A DNA stretch of 64,000 bases, taken from assembly GCA_035235625.1 (NCBI GenBank), contig CP141149.1, positions 31,861,753 to 31,925,752 of the forward strand, written 5' to 3'. This document shows, piece after piece, positions 11,164 to 24,005 of this stretch. Both the position numbers and the translations under genes were made by a program. The number at the start of each line of letters is the position of its first letter. The first letter of the stretch is position 1. The stretch comes from Saururus chinensis. Taxonomy: Eukaryota > Streptophyta > Magnoliopsida > Piperales > Saururaceae. A model generated the notes under the pieces. That model searched no databases. It was not told the DNA's origin and worked only from the letters and a program-made list of their open reading frames with translations.

Positions 11164-12592
11164 GAGTACAGGAGCAGTGCTGCCCTGTACATGGCGCAAG
11201 TGAAGATATCTTGTCTGAGAAGTTTACCCTTTAAACGAAATCACGAGGATGGTAGATCGACCTTCACACCTCCTATATGTAAGGTGCATTTATTTTTCTG
11301 TTGTTGTTGAGCTTCACTCGATAAGATCATATATACATCTGAGAGATTATATGTGAAGAGTTCCGGTCTGTCGATCTTTTGCTGGCAAGCAGAGCCATTG
11401 AAAAAAAAAAAGATTGGTGAACAGAGACAGAAGCCAGTGACAGGGAGTTCAAAACCAAGGATTTGATGAAAAAAATTGAAGGCAGAACGAGGATGTTGTT
11501 TCAGTAATTGATAAAAGCATAACGTCAACATATAATGTTTACAAGTAGTCGAGAACTAGGACGCAGGGGAAAATGGCCATGTATGATGGTATGCACTTGC
11601 AGCTGGTGGAAATGCCTCTTCTCAAATGTGGAAGTATTTAATATTTCACTCTAAATGAGCCCAGCTAAGGAATGCATGAGAGCCTTTTACACATGTATTA
11701 GTGCATATTAGCGCTAGTGATATTAGTGTTAAGGTGTATTAATGTGTGCTGTTGATCTCAAGTATCAAAGGCTCATATGTGATTTTTATGCTAAATATAT
11801 GCTCTTTATGCTGGGCTCATTGGCTCATTGTCTCTCTTAAGAACTTAGTTGTGCATGATTTGGGTAGTGGCAATTGCTATTTTCAGATACACTTTCGTAA
11901 GAAAGGGGCTGATACAAAACAGAGCGGGTGGGAACTTATCCCCTACCTGGCGTGAGAATATAGGGACATTTTTTTAAATTTTACTGAAATTATAAAAAAT
12001 ATATTGAAATAAATCATGGGTTAAATTTTTACCTAAATTTTTATCACAAATTTATTCCTAGTTTGGTTTCATCCCAACTTCTTTTGTTTTTAAAGTTATT
12101 TTTTGGTGGGTTTTTGGGATTAGGATTTGTTAATTTTTGAAACTGACAGTACCGAATAAAGCTTTACGTAACCTCCCTCGACCCCCTTAAAAGTTGTTCT
12201 CTCCTTTGTTGCCAATCCAATTGCCTTCTTAGCTAAACTTTTTATCAAAAATTTTAAACTGAATCGAATTGACCGTTAACCAAATCGAAGTCCAAACCTG
12301 TCACTATGTCCATAGAAATAAGAAGGAAAGGAAAGCCACCGGGTTAGATCCGATGGCTCTCGCCAATTTTGCCAAGGTGGTGTTTGGGCACGTTAAAGTG
12401 CTGGCTACAGTGCAAAAAAAGTTTCTTCATTGCGTACCTCAATATTTCACCATTGCGAAATAATTTCACCCTCATTAAGATATATTCCCCAACCCAACCC
12501 ATTTTTCTTTGGTACCACCCGAGACTAATCAATGCGTATTATGATAATGAATATATGTTAAAATGTTATTACGTTTCGATGAGAGCACAGCA
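11164..12592. other. Intergenic, 3' flank of the D-box gene
   Basis: Contains the presumed 3' UTR and AT-rich spacer. Short ORFs on both strands show no family resemblance. Nothing else is recognised before the tRNA gene. Confidence 0.5.
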
Positions 12593-12666
12593 TCCATTGT
12601 CGTCTAGTCCGGTTAGGATACCTGGCTTTCACCCAGGCGACCCGGGTTCAAATCCCGGCAATGGAA
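12593..12666 (+). tRNA. tRNA-Glu (anticodon TTC), nuclear
   Basis: The 7-bp acceptor stem pairs TCCATTG (12593-12599) with CAATGGA (12659-12665), followed by discriminator A. The anticodon arm reads CCTGGCTTTCACCCAGG with TTC in the loop. The T arm has GGGTTCAAATCCC, a good internal B box, and the D arm provides the A box. No CCA is encoded and a T-run follows within about 10 bases, as expected for a Pol III gene. The sequence matches plant cytosolic tRNA-Glu(TTC); the D loop has a small CC variation. Confidence 0.93.
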
Positions 12667-13828
12667 TATCATTTTAGACGTCGTTCCCCATGGGCTAGTG
12701 GGTGCATTCTCTTCATCTCATGATCTCTAAAAAGGGTCTGCGTCCACCTCAATCAAATCTAGTAAGGTTAAACAACAAAGCCGTTGTCTTCTTTTTGGTC
12801 TTTATCATATTGTTTTGAGTATAAACTATTTGTCAATTGCCGTACAACTCACTGGACATAACTTTAAAACGTAAACCTACGTTCCCTAGCCTGCTATTCC
12901 CCACAGGAAAATGATTTTGAGGGTTGATGGCTACGCACAGAAAAAGTCCCAAAAGGATGGCTAAGAAAAGGACAGCTTTTTTGGGTCTCGTCCGGGCAAT
13001 TAGCGTAAGTTCCCCGTAGAAGCCCTTTGCGCACACGATTAACATACTCTAGCTTCAATTACGTCGTCTATTTTATAAGCGAAGGGCTCTGATAGTCGCT
13101 GGCACTCGGCTCATGCGAAATATACAAAAAACTTGATCAGTTGGTATGAATTTTCTTTCCATGTTACGTTGTGACTAAAGTGGCGTCTTGTGTCAAAGAC
13201 AAAACCTAACGCCCTACTACTTTTCTTTTGTCTGGTAGATCTTTATAGCCTAACTCATGCACTGAAGATGACCCTGCAGCCACCGCCAAATATTTTAATT
13301 AATTGATTAATCACGTGCTCTTGAGTGACATGGGCTCATACTAGACTAATACTTTCTTTAGTGATGATTGCCGTGTGCGCGTGGGATACGAAATTTATGT
13401 TTACCGCATTTGAATTCCGATGCTTTCTGTTCTAGCTTTTGAGGTGCGCAGTGCTTGGGAGACTGCATTGATCAAAACTAACGGCTGCTTGATTAAAGTA
13501 TTACTTTCGAGATTCACGTGCTATTTTAATCATGTTAGTGGGGAGTGGGTTAATCCAATAGTGTTCCTCGTTTTCGCAGAAGTGGTGGATCCTATTGACC
13601 AACTTTGCTTTTTTCTTTTTTCTTTAGAAATATAACTATATAAGATGATACGATGAACTCCTTTGTATTCCATATCTTCATCATTTCCCAACTTATTCCA
13701 TTTTCTTCTTATGTCGAGTTTGTGCAGTTCAAGTACCACTCATAAGTCATCTCTGAGTAATCTTATGAATTCAACATTTATAGCCACTATTAAGGTGACA
13801 TTTGGATAAACGTTCAATGTTATTCTCA

Positions 13829-14018
13829 ACAGCCTATATTAATAGCTCTATTTGGTAAAAATTATGTACTATTAATTTTATTTTGTTTAATTTAAGTTGT
13901 TAAGTACTTAAAAAGAGTACTTTAAACTAATTTTCCCTTCTTTTGAAAGTAGGATTTTCTATTCAATAAAAATTATAATTTTTTAAATATAACTATTAAT
14001 ATTAGATGAAAAGAGTGA
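13829..14018 (+). mobile_element. AT-rich MITE, long form of the Stowaway-like family
   Basis: The left end (cctatattaatagctctatttgg) and right end (aactattaatattagatgaaaagag) are inverted relatives. The interior (taagttgttaagtacttaaaaag) matches the copies at 14204-14360 and, in reverse, 17946-18146. Ends are approximate. Confidence 0.55.
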
Positions 14019-14203
14019 TAATGATAGAGATGCCAACAACGAACAATTTAATTTACTCCAATTGATGAATCACATGGCAAAATGAACAATTTAATTTAAA
14101 TTTAACAAAATAAATCTATTAATGTGAAATAAATTTTTTCCCAAATAAAGTTATTAATTTAGGACGAAAAGAGTGCATTAATACCTTAATTTAGCAAAAG
14201 AGT

Positions 14204-14360
14204 TTGTTCCATATTAATAATTTTATTTTTAATAATTTAAATGATTCAATAATTAAAAAAGCATACCATAAGATTATTTTTTCTTCTTTTATATGTTAGT
14301 TTCACCATTTAATAAAAATTACTATTTTTTAAATGTAACTATTAATATAAGACATTGGGA
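14204..14360 (+). mobile_element. AT-rich MITE, second copy of the long form
   Basis: The left end (gttccatattaataattttat) and right end (gtaactattaatataagac) are inverted. The interior shares ataagattatttt-cttcttttatatgttag with the other copies. Ends are approximate. Confidence 0.5.
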
Positions 14361-15760
14361 ATACTATTCTTTATTCTATTTTCTTACACCCTATTAACAA
14401 ATGATAACGAAAATTTGAAATTGATTGATGGCTTTTTCTTATCACTGGGGAGGTAAAACAATTTATATTCTGGACTTAATTTGGAGGTAAAGTTAAATTT
14501 TCATTTTGGCTGTTAAAATGCTAGATTTATACTTCTCGATCCCAATAGTATAACTGTTGTATTTGGCTATATAATTTACATATTTGAATTGATTACTCGA
14601 TTGTATCTCTATCCTATAATTGAAAGAAGTCTATTATTTGCCATTGTTTCTTCCTTACTATTTTTTGGGAGGATTGAGGACCTTGATTTTTCTTCTAATG
14701 TGCTCTTTTTTACCTGTTTTTGTTTTTGGGTTTTGCTTGTTTTGTGAGTGGAATGTGTTATAAGGGACATGGGAGTCATGTCCTTGTGCAGTTGACATAT
14801 TTATACGGCAGTAAAACGTTGTTCTTTCATTTATGTTGGTCGGAACCTTGGAATAAAAGCATTGCAAATAGGCTGTGCCCCTCCAATCAACCATATTGTA
14901 AACTTTCAAATCATGGGTTTACGAATGCCAAAAGAATTAATGTTTTGAGTGGAAGAAAAATTAAGTGTGTCGTCCAACAGATGTCAAAAGAGTTACCGGA
15001 AACCCATAATCGACATAACATCACATTTAAAAAAAATTATTATGATAATTGCACGTTTTAATCAGCCTGCTGCATGAATATTCCAATGTTCCAACGGTTT
15101 CATGGTAGTTTCATTCCCACTAAGCTCATGAGCAAAAGCATCTAGAACCATGTCAAACAATATGTAGTCAAAAGAGAATCAAGATCATGTGTTTATACTT
15201 TATAGCTAGAGATCACTCGTTATATGTACTATAACGTAAGGAACAGCCTCCACCGACCCAATGACTAAAGCGAAAACTCTAGTTTAATACAAATGGACTG
15301 GTTTTTACTACACAAATTGGGAAATGGTTAAGGAATGTGGCGGGCCAAACTGTTGCCACAAATGCAGAAAAGAAAGGGAAAGATAGAAAAGAGCAAATGA
15401 GATTATAGTCATAGTCACCTTTATTGCTCGAGAACTGAATGGCTGTCACAACGTTTTGGTAAACAATTCAATAAATCACGCATATAATATTTAAAGAAGA
15501 CATTAATTGCTCGAAAAAGTAGTACAGACACAACCCCACCTGATCAGGGCCATCAGAGAGGGGCGGCATATCGACGAATCACCCTTCCCAACATAGAACA
15601 TATTTATACCTGAAGCATGTTGAACACATCAAGCTCATTGTCTCATACTAGGGTTTCACGTTTCTTCATCTCCTTAGTGGGTGTTCTTCTGGTTTGTTGT
15701 ACACTTGGGGGTAATTTACTTGATCACTGAGTAGCTTCTGCTGATCCAGATTATCAGAAA

Positions 15761-18700
15761 ATGACGAGTTCTCCGGAGCAGGAAAACGGAAAAGGAGGAG
15801 ACTTGGGAAGAGAAAGCAAGAAATCAGTGGCTTCAATATTCAGATATGCTGACTGGATCGATTTCATGCTAATGCTTTTCGGCACTCTTGGAGCAATTGG
15901 AGATGGGATGTCCACTAATGTTCTTCTGGTCTTCGCTAGCCGAATAATGAACAGCTTGGGGTATGGCAATGCCAAAGATGGCCATGGGACCTTTTTGGAT
16001 GAGGTTGAAAAGGTGCAAACTTAATGTCAAGAGTTTTAATTTTTAGTCAATTTTGGTGCACTTGCTCCTCCTTTTTCCACTGAATATGTGTAATGATAAT
16101 GTTTTCAGCCGATCGATCCTCTTTTCCATCTTTCTTCTTCTGTTTTCATGTCTGATATGATGTTGCTTAATGATCTTGTACAGTGCGTTTTAAGTTTTGT
16201 GTACTTGGGATTGGCAGTCTTGGTGGTGGCTTTCCTTGGTACTCTCCTCAACTCAAAAGTATATTTGGTATTTAACAGTAGATCAGTGGTAAATAAATCT
16301 TCATTTTGATTTGACCAAGCGATTGTCTGCAGAAGGATATTGTTGGAGCAAAACTAGTGAGAGGCAGGTGCTGAGAATTCGTTACAAGTATCTGGAAGCT
16401 GTTCTTAGACAAGAAGTTGGATTCTTTGATTCACAAGAAGCAACCACATCGGAGATCATCGACAGTATATCTAAAGGCACTGCACTCATCCAGGAGGTTC
16501 TGAGCGAAAAGGTATTCTATTGTTCAGTTGCTACATATTTCATTTTCTTCTACAACAAAAAGTGGCATGAGTAGCCTCAATGGACAAGCTTTACCTAGCT
16601 ACAATCAATTAGTGAATAAAAATCTATCTTTAGACATATAATACACAACAATCTTCAGATAACACTTGATGTTCTCGCTGGGATGATAAACCGTTATATT
16701 GAGGATAGAAGCTGTCGAAATTAAGCTTTCTCTATCAAATCCGTTTCTATATATAGGTCCCGCTAAATTAAATGACATGGCTAGCTTTTTCAGCCAAACT
16801 AATAGCTTCTAGTTAGCTGATTACACTATTGGAAACTTTTATAAAGAAAAGTAAAGGATGGCCAATATAATGGCGAAAGTCTCTAGACGTCGACGTCCTT
16901 TCTGTTTATTATGGATTTAAAAGGGAAATGCTTTTCATACAGTACTATCCAACTTCTCATCAGGCTCCTTTACTGCTATTTGTGAACCATACAAGTACTG
17001 ATGGAAGCCTAGAAGGAAATATGATCAGACAGTTCTCCTTTTCCTTTAGCCGGCCTTTAACTTCTCCCCCTTTCTCATATCTCCTCTTTCTCCACCATAT
17101 ATGACTTTATCATCTACATTGTAAACTTTTCGGAGGTCATGAGAGATTTGAAAGCAGAAATTAACAGGCAAGATAAGCTTAGGAAGAGGGAGATGGAGAA
17201 CGCTATCGCAAACTGCCAATCGCCACTGGTGTAATTAGCGGACATAGGTGATGTTGTTTGATCAAACCAAATATATAAAAAAGTAAACGGGCTATAAAGG
17301 TTTGGAGAGACAGATAGATAATTAGGATCATCGCAAAAATTTATAGATATATATATGTGTGTGTGTGACATGAAGTTTCTATATTGATGCGGCTCATTGA
17401 TTGGATGTAAGTACTAGTTAGCTTTCTCCCGTTCTAGTTTTAATTTTATATATGGACTTATTTAAGTAGGATATATACGTACGGATGTTTCATTCCATTC
17501 ATGGAGTGTGGTCGGAGTGAATTTTCTTTTCGCAAGATAAATAAATGCTTGGAATTCGTAGTGTAATCATGTGAAACTCTATTTTCCGGGTGAAATTTAC
17601 AGAAAAAATATATCGAAAATGTTTATTTTTTATCAATCTTTTATTTTTAATATATATACTGGTTATTTTTTTTCTTTTTATCTGGCCCAACCGCAGGTTA
17701 ATTTACCGAAGAAGCCTAACAAAGGCTTTTCAGTTTATTTTTGGCGGCCCAGAAAGTCTCTCAATTGTTTTGTTAGTGTACCCAAAAAAAATATATTTGG
17801 TTTGTTCGGGTTCAAGGTGGGCTGGCTTTGTTGTCGAAATGCAGCCCCCTCTATGTTGACTTTACATGTACAATCCAAAAATCTACATGTGTCTAACCTA
17901 GATAAGTTGGCATTTAACATGGCTCTTTACTAAGCTAGGCGGATGCTCCCTCCGTCTTATATTAATAGTTATATATAAAAAATAATAATTCTTATTAAAT
18001 AGTAAAATTTACATATACAAGAAAGAAAAATAAAAGCTTATGATATTTTTTTAAGTACTAAATTACTTAAATTAAATAAAATAAAATTATTAATATAAAA
18101 TAAATTTTTTTACCAAATAGAGTTATTTATTTAAGATGGAAAGAGCTTGTGTTAGGAAAAAATATTATAATATAGCTGATACTGTTAAGGCAATTAAATT
18201 GTTTTTTTACATGTTTAATCTTCTTATGTGGCTATATTAATAGTTACATTTGGTTTTTTAACTGTTTTTAGTTTATTTTAAAAAATTAAATGTGTCCTAT
18301 TAATTTGATAGAGGGGGATACATAATTTAGAAGAAACAAAAGTTGTTATGGATAGATAACCATATGAACGAATCTAAACATCTAAACCCGCAGACAGCTG
18401 ACCTTTTTACTGTCGCTCTTTACCATAGGTGCCCATATTCTTGATGCACTCATCTGTGTTCATCTCCGGAATTGCGTTCTCGTTTTACTTCTCATGGAGG
18501 CTATCTATAGTGGCCATTCCTCTTGTCACACTGCTTATAATTCCTGGCCTCTTGTACGGTAAGTATTTACTCTATCTATCCCAGAGGTCCCGCAGAGAAT
18601 ATGGCAAAGCAAACGCCATTGTGGAGCAAGCTCTCAGCTCCATTCGGACTGTCTACTCATTCACCGCAGAGAAGAGAATCGTGGATAAGTACTCGGCTGT

Positions 18701-21700
18701 GTTGGACCGAACTGTGAAGCTGGGGTTGGCACAGGGCCTAGCAAAAGGTCTAGCAGTGGGGAGCACAGGCCTCTCTTTCGCAATATGGGCGTTTCTGGCC
18801 TGGTACGGGAGCCGACTGGTTATGTACAAAGGGGAGAGTGGAGGCAGGATTTATGCTGCAGGGATTTCTTTCATCTTGGGCGGACTGTAAGAGCTTCATT
18901 CCTGTTTTCTCAAGCTTCTTTACGAGTAGTAGTACTAAGTAACAACATATGAGCAAGCTTTATTGTTCCTCATTACATTAACATTTGCATACAATCTAGA
19001 CTACTCAAGTGTAGTTATATTACATTACTAGAAAGTAACTGTTTGAAGAATTATTCGTCTAATACACATGTTGCCTCATGCATTGGACATGGCAGATCGC
19101 TTGGCATGGCCATCCCCGAGATCAAGTACTTCACGGACGCTGCCACCGCCGGGGCCGCCATCTTCAAGAGGATAGACCGGGTTCCGCTGATCGACCCTGA
19201 AGACAAAAGCGGTCGGGTACTAGACCACGTCCACGGTGAGGTCCGATTTGAGGGAGTGAGGTTCACGTACCCGTCCAGGCAAGACGCCGTCGTCCTCAAG
19301 GACTTCAACCTCGTCATCCCAGCCGGACAAACCGTGGCTCTCGTTGGCTCAAGCGGAAGCGGCAAGTCCACCGCCATCGCCCTGCTGCAGAGGTTCTACG
19401 ACGTGGACGAAGGGGTGGTCAAAATCGATGCGGTGGACTTGAGGACGCTGCGGCTTAAGTGGATAAGGGGGAAGATGGGTCTCGTGAGCCAGGACCATGC
19501 CCTCTTCGGGACGTCTGTGAAGGAGAACATCATGTTCGGGAAGCCTGATGCGACCATGGAGGAGGTGGTGGCTGCTGCTATGACTGCAAATGCTCACAAC
19601 TTCATCAGGCAACTCCCGGAAGGCTACGAGACCAAGGTCGGCGAGAGGGGCGCGCTTCTGTCAGGAGGCCAGAAGCAGCGGATCTCCATTGCTAGAGCTG
19701 TGATCAAGAACCCCTCCATCCTCCTCCTGGACGAAGCTACCAGCGCCCTCGACTCCGAGTCGGAGAAGCTCGTCCAGAATGCTCTCGACCAAGCTTCCAT
19801 GGGGAGAACTACCCTGGTAGGAGCACATAAATTCGCATTTCTAATGGGGATATATTCGTCTTTTCACGATAGTAAGTGTTTTGACTTGATGACTCCACTT
19901 CAAACTTTGTTTGACTTGGTTGTGCTCCCACATTCAGTTGGTGGCCCACAAGCTGTCAACGGTAAAGAACGCGGACCAGATCGCGGTGGTCAGCTCGGGC
20001 CAGGTCGTGGAAATCGGGTCGCACGGCCAACTCATCGACCGGCCCAATGGCCACTACGCCCGCCTCGTCAAGCTGCAGCGGCAGTTCAGCATCGACGACG
20101 CCGATCCTGTCTCGGCCACCGAGCCGAGGATCTCTTCCGTCACCAGAAGCAGCGCCGGCCAGGCCAGCGTGCCGAGGTCCAGCCCCGCTTCCTTCACAGC
20201 CTCGCCCCTTCCTTACGACGCGACAGCTCCGGTGACGGTTGTTTCCCGACCGCCGCCGTCCTTCCGACGGCTCCTCTCCCTCAACGCCCTCGAGTGGAGG
20301 CAGGCCCTGGCCGGCGGCCTCTCCGCAGCCGCCTTCGGTACCGTGCAACCCGTCTACGCCATGACCATCGGCAGGGTCATCGCTGCGTTCTTCGCCCCAA
20401 CGCACGAGGAGATGCGCGCCCGCATCCGAACCTGCACCATCATCTTCTCCTCCCTCGCCCTCGCCTCCATCCTTCTCAACCTCTGCCAGCACTATTGCTT
20501 CTCCTACATGGGCGAACGGCTGACCCGGCGGATTCGGGTCAGAATGCTCGAGAAGATACTTACCTTCGAGGCCGCGTGGTTTGACGAGGAGGCCAACTCG
20601 AGCGGGGCCCTCTGCTCCCGGCTCAGCAACGAGGCGTCCATGGTGAAGTCGCTAGTGGCCGACAGGATCTCACTTCTGGTCCAGACGGCCTCCGCCGTCT
20701 TGGTGGCGATGGTGATGGGCCTGGTCATCGCGTGGAAGTTGGCTCTTGTCATGATCGCGGTGCAGCCGCTAACCATCCTCTGCTTCTACACGAAGAAGGT
20801 GCTTCTGTCGAGCCTGTCGATGGACCTTGTGAAGGCCCAGGGAAGGAGCACCCAGGTAGCGGTGGAGGCCGTCTGCAACCACCGGATCGTGAGCTCATTC
20901 GGGTGCGTGGGGAAGGTGCTAGAGATATTCGAGAGCGAGCAGGAGGAGCCGAAGAAGGCGGCGAGGAAGAAGGCTTGGCTCGCGGGGGCGGGGATGGGGT
21001 CGGCTCAATGCCTGACTTTCCTGTGCTGGGCGTTGGACTTCTGGTACGGCGGGCGCCTAGTGGAAGCTGGTCAGATCTCGGCCGGAGACGTCTTCAAGAC
21101 CTTCTTCGTGCTGGTTAGCACCGGCAAGGTAATCGCAGAGGCCGGGAGCATGACTTCGGACCTGGCCAGGGGCGCCACTGCCGTGGCCTCCGTCTTCGAG
21201 GTCCTCGACCGCCAATCCAAAATGATGCAATCAGTGCCTTCTCAAGAGGTGATTTTGCTACAGTCACGAAATCAGATAAAATCAAAAACATTTTTTTGTT
21301 TTTCATTTTGGGATCGCTATCCCAGGTTGCGGAACGTGGTAAAATGACCGATGGCGGGCCCGCAGGGACGAAGCTGGAAAGGGTGAGTGGGAGATTGGAG
21401 ATGAAGATGGTGGACTTCGCGTACCCGACGCGGCCGCAGGTGCTCATACTGCGGGGGTTCAGCCTGGAAGTGAAGGCGGGGAGGAGCGTGGGCCTGGTGG
21501 GACGGAGCGGCTGCGGGAAGTCGACAGTGATCGGGCTGGTGCAGCGGTTCTACGACGTAGGGCGAGGGGCGGTGAGGGTGGACGGGGTGGACATCCGGGA
21601 GCTGGACATAGGCTGGTACCGGGGTCACACGGCCCTCGTCAGCCAAGAGCCGGTCATCTTCTCCGGGAGCATCCGGGACAACATCCTCTACGGGAAGCCG

Positions 21701-22209
21701 GAGGCGCTGGAGGAGGAGGTGGTGGGCGCGGCCAAAGCTGCCAACGCCCATGACTTCATCTCGTAAGTAGTCTTCCTTACTGGCCCAAAAACTTTTGATG
21801 CACGACTTCATCTCGTGAGTAATCCGTGCATACTCGTTGTGATGGACATGATCGCAGATCGCTAAAAGATGGGTACGAGACGGAGTGTGGGGAAAGGGGG
21901 GTGCAACTCTCTGGGGGCCAGAAGCAGAGGATAGCGATCGCCAGAGCCATCATCAGGAACCCGACGGTTCTCCTGCTGGACGAGGCGACGAGCGCGTTGG
22001 ACGTGCAGTCGGAACAGGTTGTGCAAGAGGCCCTTGATCGGATTATGATGGGGCGGACAACGGTGGTGGTAGCCCACCGGCTCAACACCATCAAGCAGCT
22101 GGACATGATTGCCTACGTTGCGGACGGGAAGGTGGCGGAACAAGGGAGCTACGCTCAGCTCAAGAGCAAGAGGGGCGCCTTCTTCAACCTCGCTAGTCTT
22201 CAAGCATAA
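15761..22209 (+). CDS. ABC transporter subfamily B (P-glycoprotein/MDR type), full length
   Basis: Eight exons, 15761-16012, 16184-16238, 16333-16511, 18429-18886, 19096-19816, 19938-21248, 21326-21762 and 21858-22209, join in frame to 1254 aa, normal for a plant full-size ABCB exporter. The order is TMD1-NBD1-linker-TMD2-NBD2. NBD1 has Walker [10 protein letters not shown] near residue 399, signature LSGGQKQR, Walker [13 protein letters not shown] and switch His in [11 protein letters not shown]2 has Walker [10 protein letters not shown] near 1051, [20 protein letters not shown] and VVAHRLNT. The NBD1 Q-loop reads [11 protein letters not shown] where relatives usually have VSQEPALFATS. It most resembles the ABCB15/ABCB18 group, known or proposed to export auxin and secondary metabolites; the substrate cannot be read from sequence. 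Intron 3 (1.9 kb) holds two MITEs. Exons 5-8 are much more GC-rich than exons 1-4. No lesion was seen. Confidence 0.95.
17946..18146 (-). mobile_element. Stowaway-like MITE in ABCB intron 3
   Basis: It begins ctccctccgtcttatattaatag and ends, inverted, with ttatttaagatggaaagag. The interior, read on the - strand, matches the two copies near 13.8-14.4 kb. Confidence 0.7.
18220..18320. mobile_element. Short Stowaway-like MITE in ABCB intron 3
   Basis: The left end (gtggctatattaatagttacat) is inverted relative to the right end (aaatgtgtcctattaatttgatagaggg), with about 100 bp in total. It is the short form of the family also seen at 32.0 and 56.2 kb. Confidence 0.6.
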
Positions 22210-22689
22210 CCATAAGATCATGTGCATGCATGCAGATGAACAACAACCCAAGTGAGATTGATGAGGCCAGGCTACGATTTGCTTCCCTTGAGTCCTTACC
22301 AATATACGTACGTGTGCTGTGGTCACGCTCATGCAAAATGGAAGATCGAAATTGCATGTATTTAAGCAACAATAGATAAACAACAACGCCAACATCAAGC
22401 CTTCAATGATTCAGTTTTGTTTATCTGTATCTTATTTTTGATATAGTAAGTTTAATCGCACATGACTATTTGGATTTCAATCAAAACTGCTATCGTCCCC
22501 TCCATGTTTTTTTGCACTCCATCATCCTGGGTCCCCACTGTTTTTTGGCTTTTACACTGCCATTACGGCTTTGGTTCGACCGATGACTCCATGGACCTGG
22601 CTTGTCTTACTAGCTGTAGCATGCGGAGAAGAAATAGCCAATAAATCGTCATAATCAAAACTGTTGTCATAAATGAAACAAAAGGAAAA

Positions 22690-24005
22690 CTAGGATCTCC
22701 ACTCAAAAAGTTCTCCGGGGACCTGGAAGTAGGTCTGCAGTTTGCTCTCCAAAGTTGAATGTTCATTCTTTATCTTTGCAAGCGTTCTTAAGCAGCTGCA
22801 TTCAAACATCTTACGTCAATAGGATATGAAAAAAAATGACCGACTGAATGCGTGTTGCGTGTTTTACTGTTCGTTTTTTTTCTTGAGCATCTGATGACAA
22901 AATTAAATTCTTTGCAAAAGTAATTGGTAATAGATGGCTGAGAAAGAAATATAAAACGAAATTATTTTTACCCGTCAACATAGCTTTCGTCCAAGAATTT
23001 TTTGAGCTCATTGCATTCTTTCTTCAGCCTGCTAGCTCCAATGCTGCAGCAAATCATGCATTCACTCTTTCAATGTTTCATTCTATTAATTCTAAAGTTT
23101 TAAAGAGTTGAAGGCAAATGAAAAATCAACGCGCTTGGGTTGATTACTTGGAAGCGCCACCCCTCAAAGCGTGCATTTCAATGGAGAGCGCAGAGTAATC
23201 AACATGGAGATTCCCCCTGCGTAGGATCACCATCGTGGTTTTAATCATCACTAGAGAATCAAAGTACAAACTTTACGCTATATAGTAATTGTAGGAAAAA
23301 ACTACTGGGTGTGAATCTTACAAGGCAGACTCCATATCTAGAATCCGTCTTGCTGAGTCCTCAAAAAATATTTTAAAAACATCTTCGGCAAAATCAGGGC
23401 TCACAGAGTCTTGAAGATCCTCCAATTTGATGAAATACCGATCAAGGAATTCCTGAAACAGTCAAGAGCACATTAGAACAGGGAGAAAATATTATTTGAT
23501 TCCAGTTCAGATTTCAGAAGGTTTATAGACAACTCTTCAACATATTTTTACATCCTTCTGCTAATAATATCAACGTCTGCCTGCATGAGCGCAACTAGTT
23601 TCATGGGAAGAGTAGAGTTCGACCTTGGTTTACTTTCCATACAGAAACTATAAAAAAATACTCACTCTGTATGGCTAAATTATTGTAAGAATCATATAAT
23701 TGGTTGATTAAAACTTCAAAAACTAAAAAGAATACCAAGTTAAAGTAATCTAAATCATGTATTGAGTATATAGTTAAAGTCCATATAGCGGTTCTATTGT
23801 ACTCAGTTATCAAACTAAGAATGAAAGATCAAGCCAACGCGTGTACCTTTAAATTTACAGGAAAAATCGTTCTTGTTACGGATTATATTAAGAAGAGTAT
23901 TTAGTTACTCCTATTAAAGAATAAGAAAAATAAATTTTGAAAGTGGACCTCATCAAAAAGGCTCTTCTTGAGGACAGCAATCTGCGATTCCAGAGAGTTC
24001 TCCAT
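22690..24005 (-). CDS. Histidine-containing phosphotransfer protein (AHP type)
   Basis: Five short exons on the - strand, 24005-23949, 23452-23322, 23216-23148, 23043-22972 and 22795-22690, join in frame to 144 aa. Family features are FLDRYFIKLEDLQD and SPDFAEDVFKIFFEDSARR in the N-terminal helices, the phospho-accepting region with HALRGG at residue 78, IGASRLKKEC after it, and a C-terminal LRTLAKIKNEHSTLESKLQ helix. HPt proteins relay phosphate from hybrid histidine kinases to response regulators, chiefly in cytokinin signalling, and shuttle between cytosol and nucleus. The His is kept, so this is not a pseudo-HPt by that criterion, but HxLRGG replaces the usual HQ(L/F)KGSS. The exon 1 donor (GAG|gtccac) is weak; other junctions are standard. 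It converges on the ABCB gene. Confidence 0.88.

Larger units (their letters stand above)
12667..15760. other. Intergenic spacer before the ABC transporter
   Basis: AT-rich with two MITE copies (13829-14018, 14204-14360). No coding exon is recognised. The last few hundred bases should hold the ABC transporter promoter; a TATA-like tatttatacc lies near 15601, about 160 bp before the start codon. Confidence 0.5.

Noticed and set aside
19043..20584. 513-codon ORF read through the ABCB intron at 19817-19937
   Set aside because: The second half is in the wrong frame. Splicing 19816 to 19938 restores the switch His and the linker.
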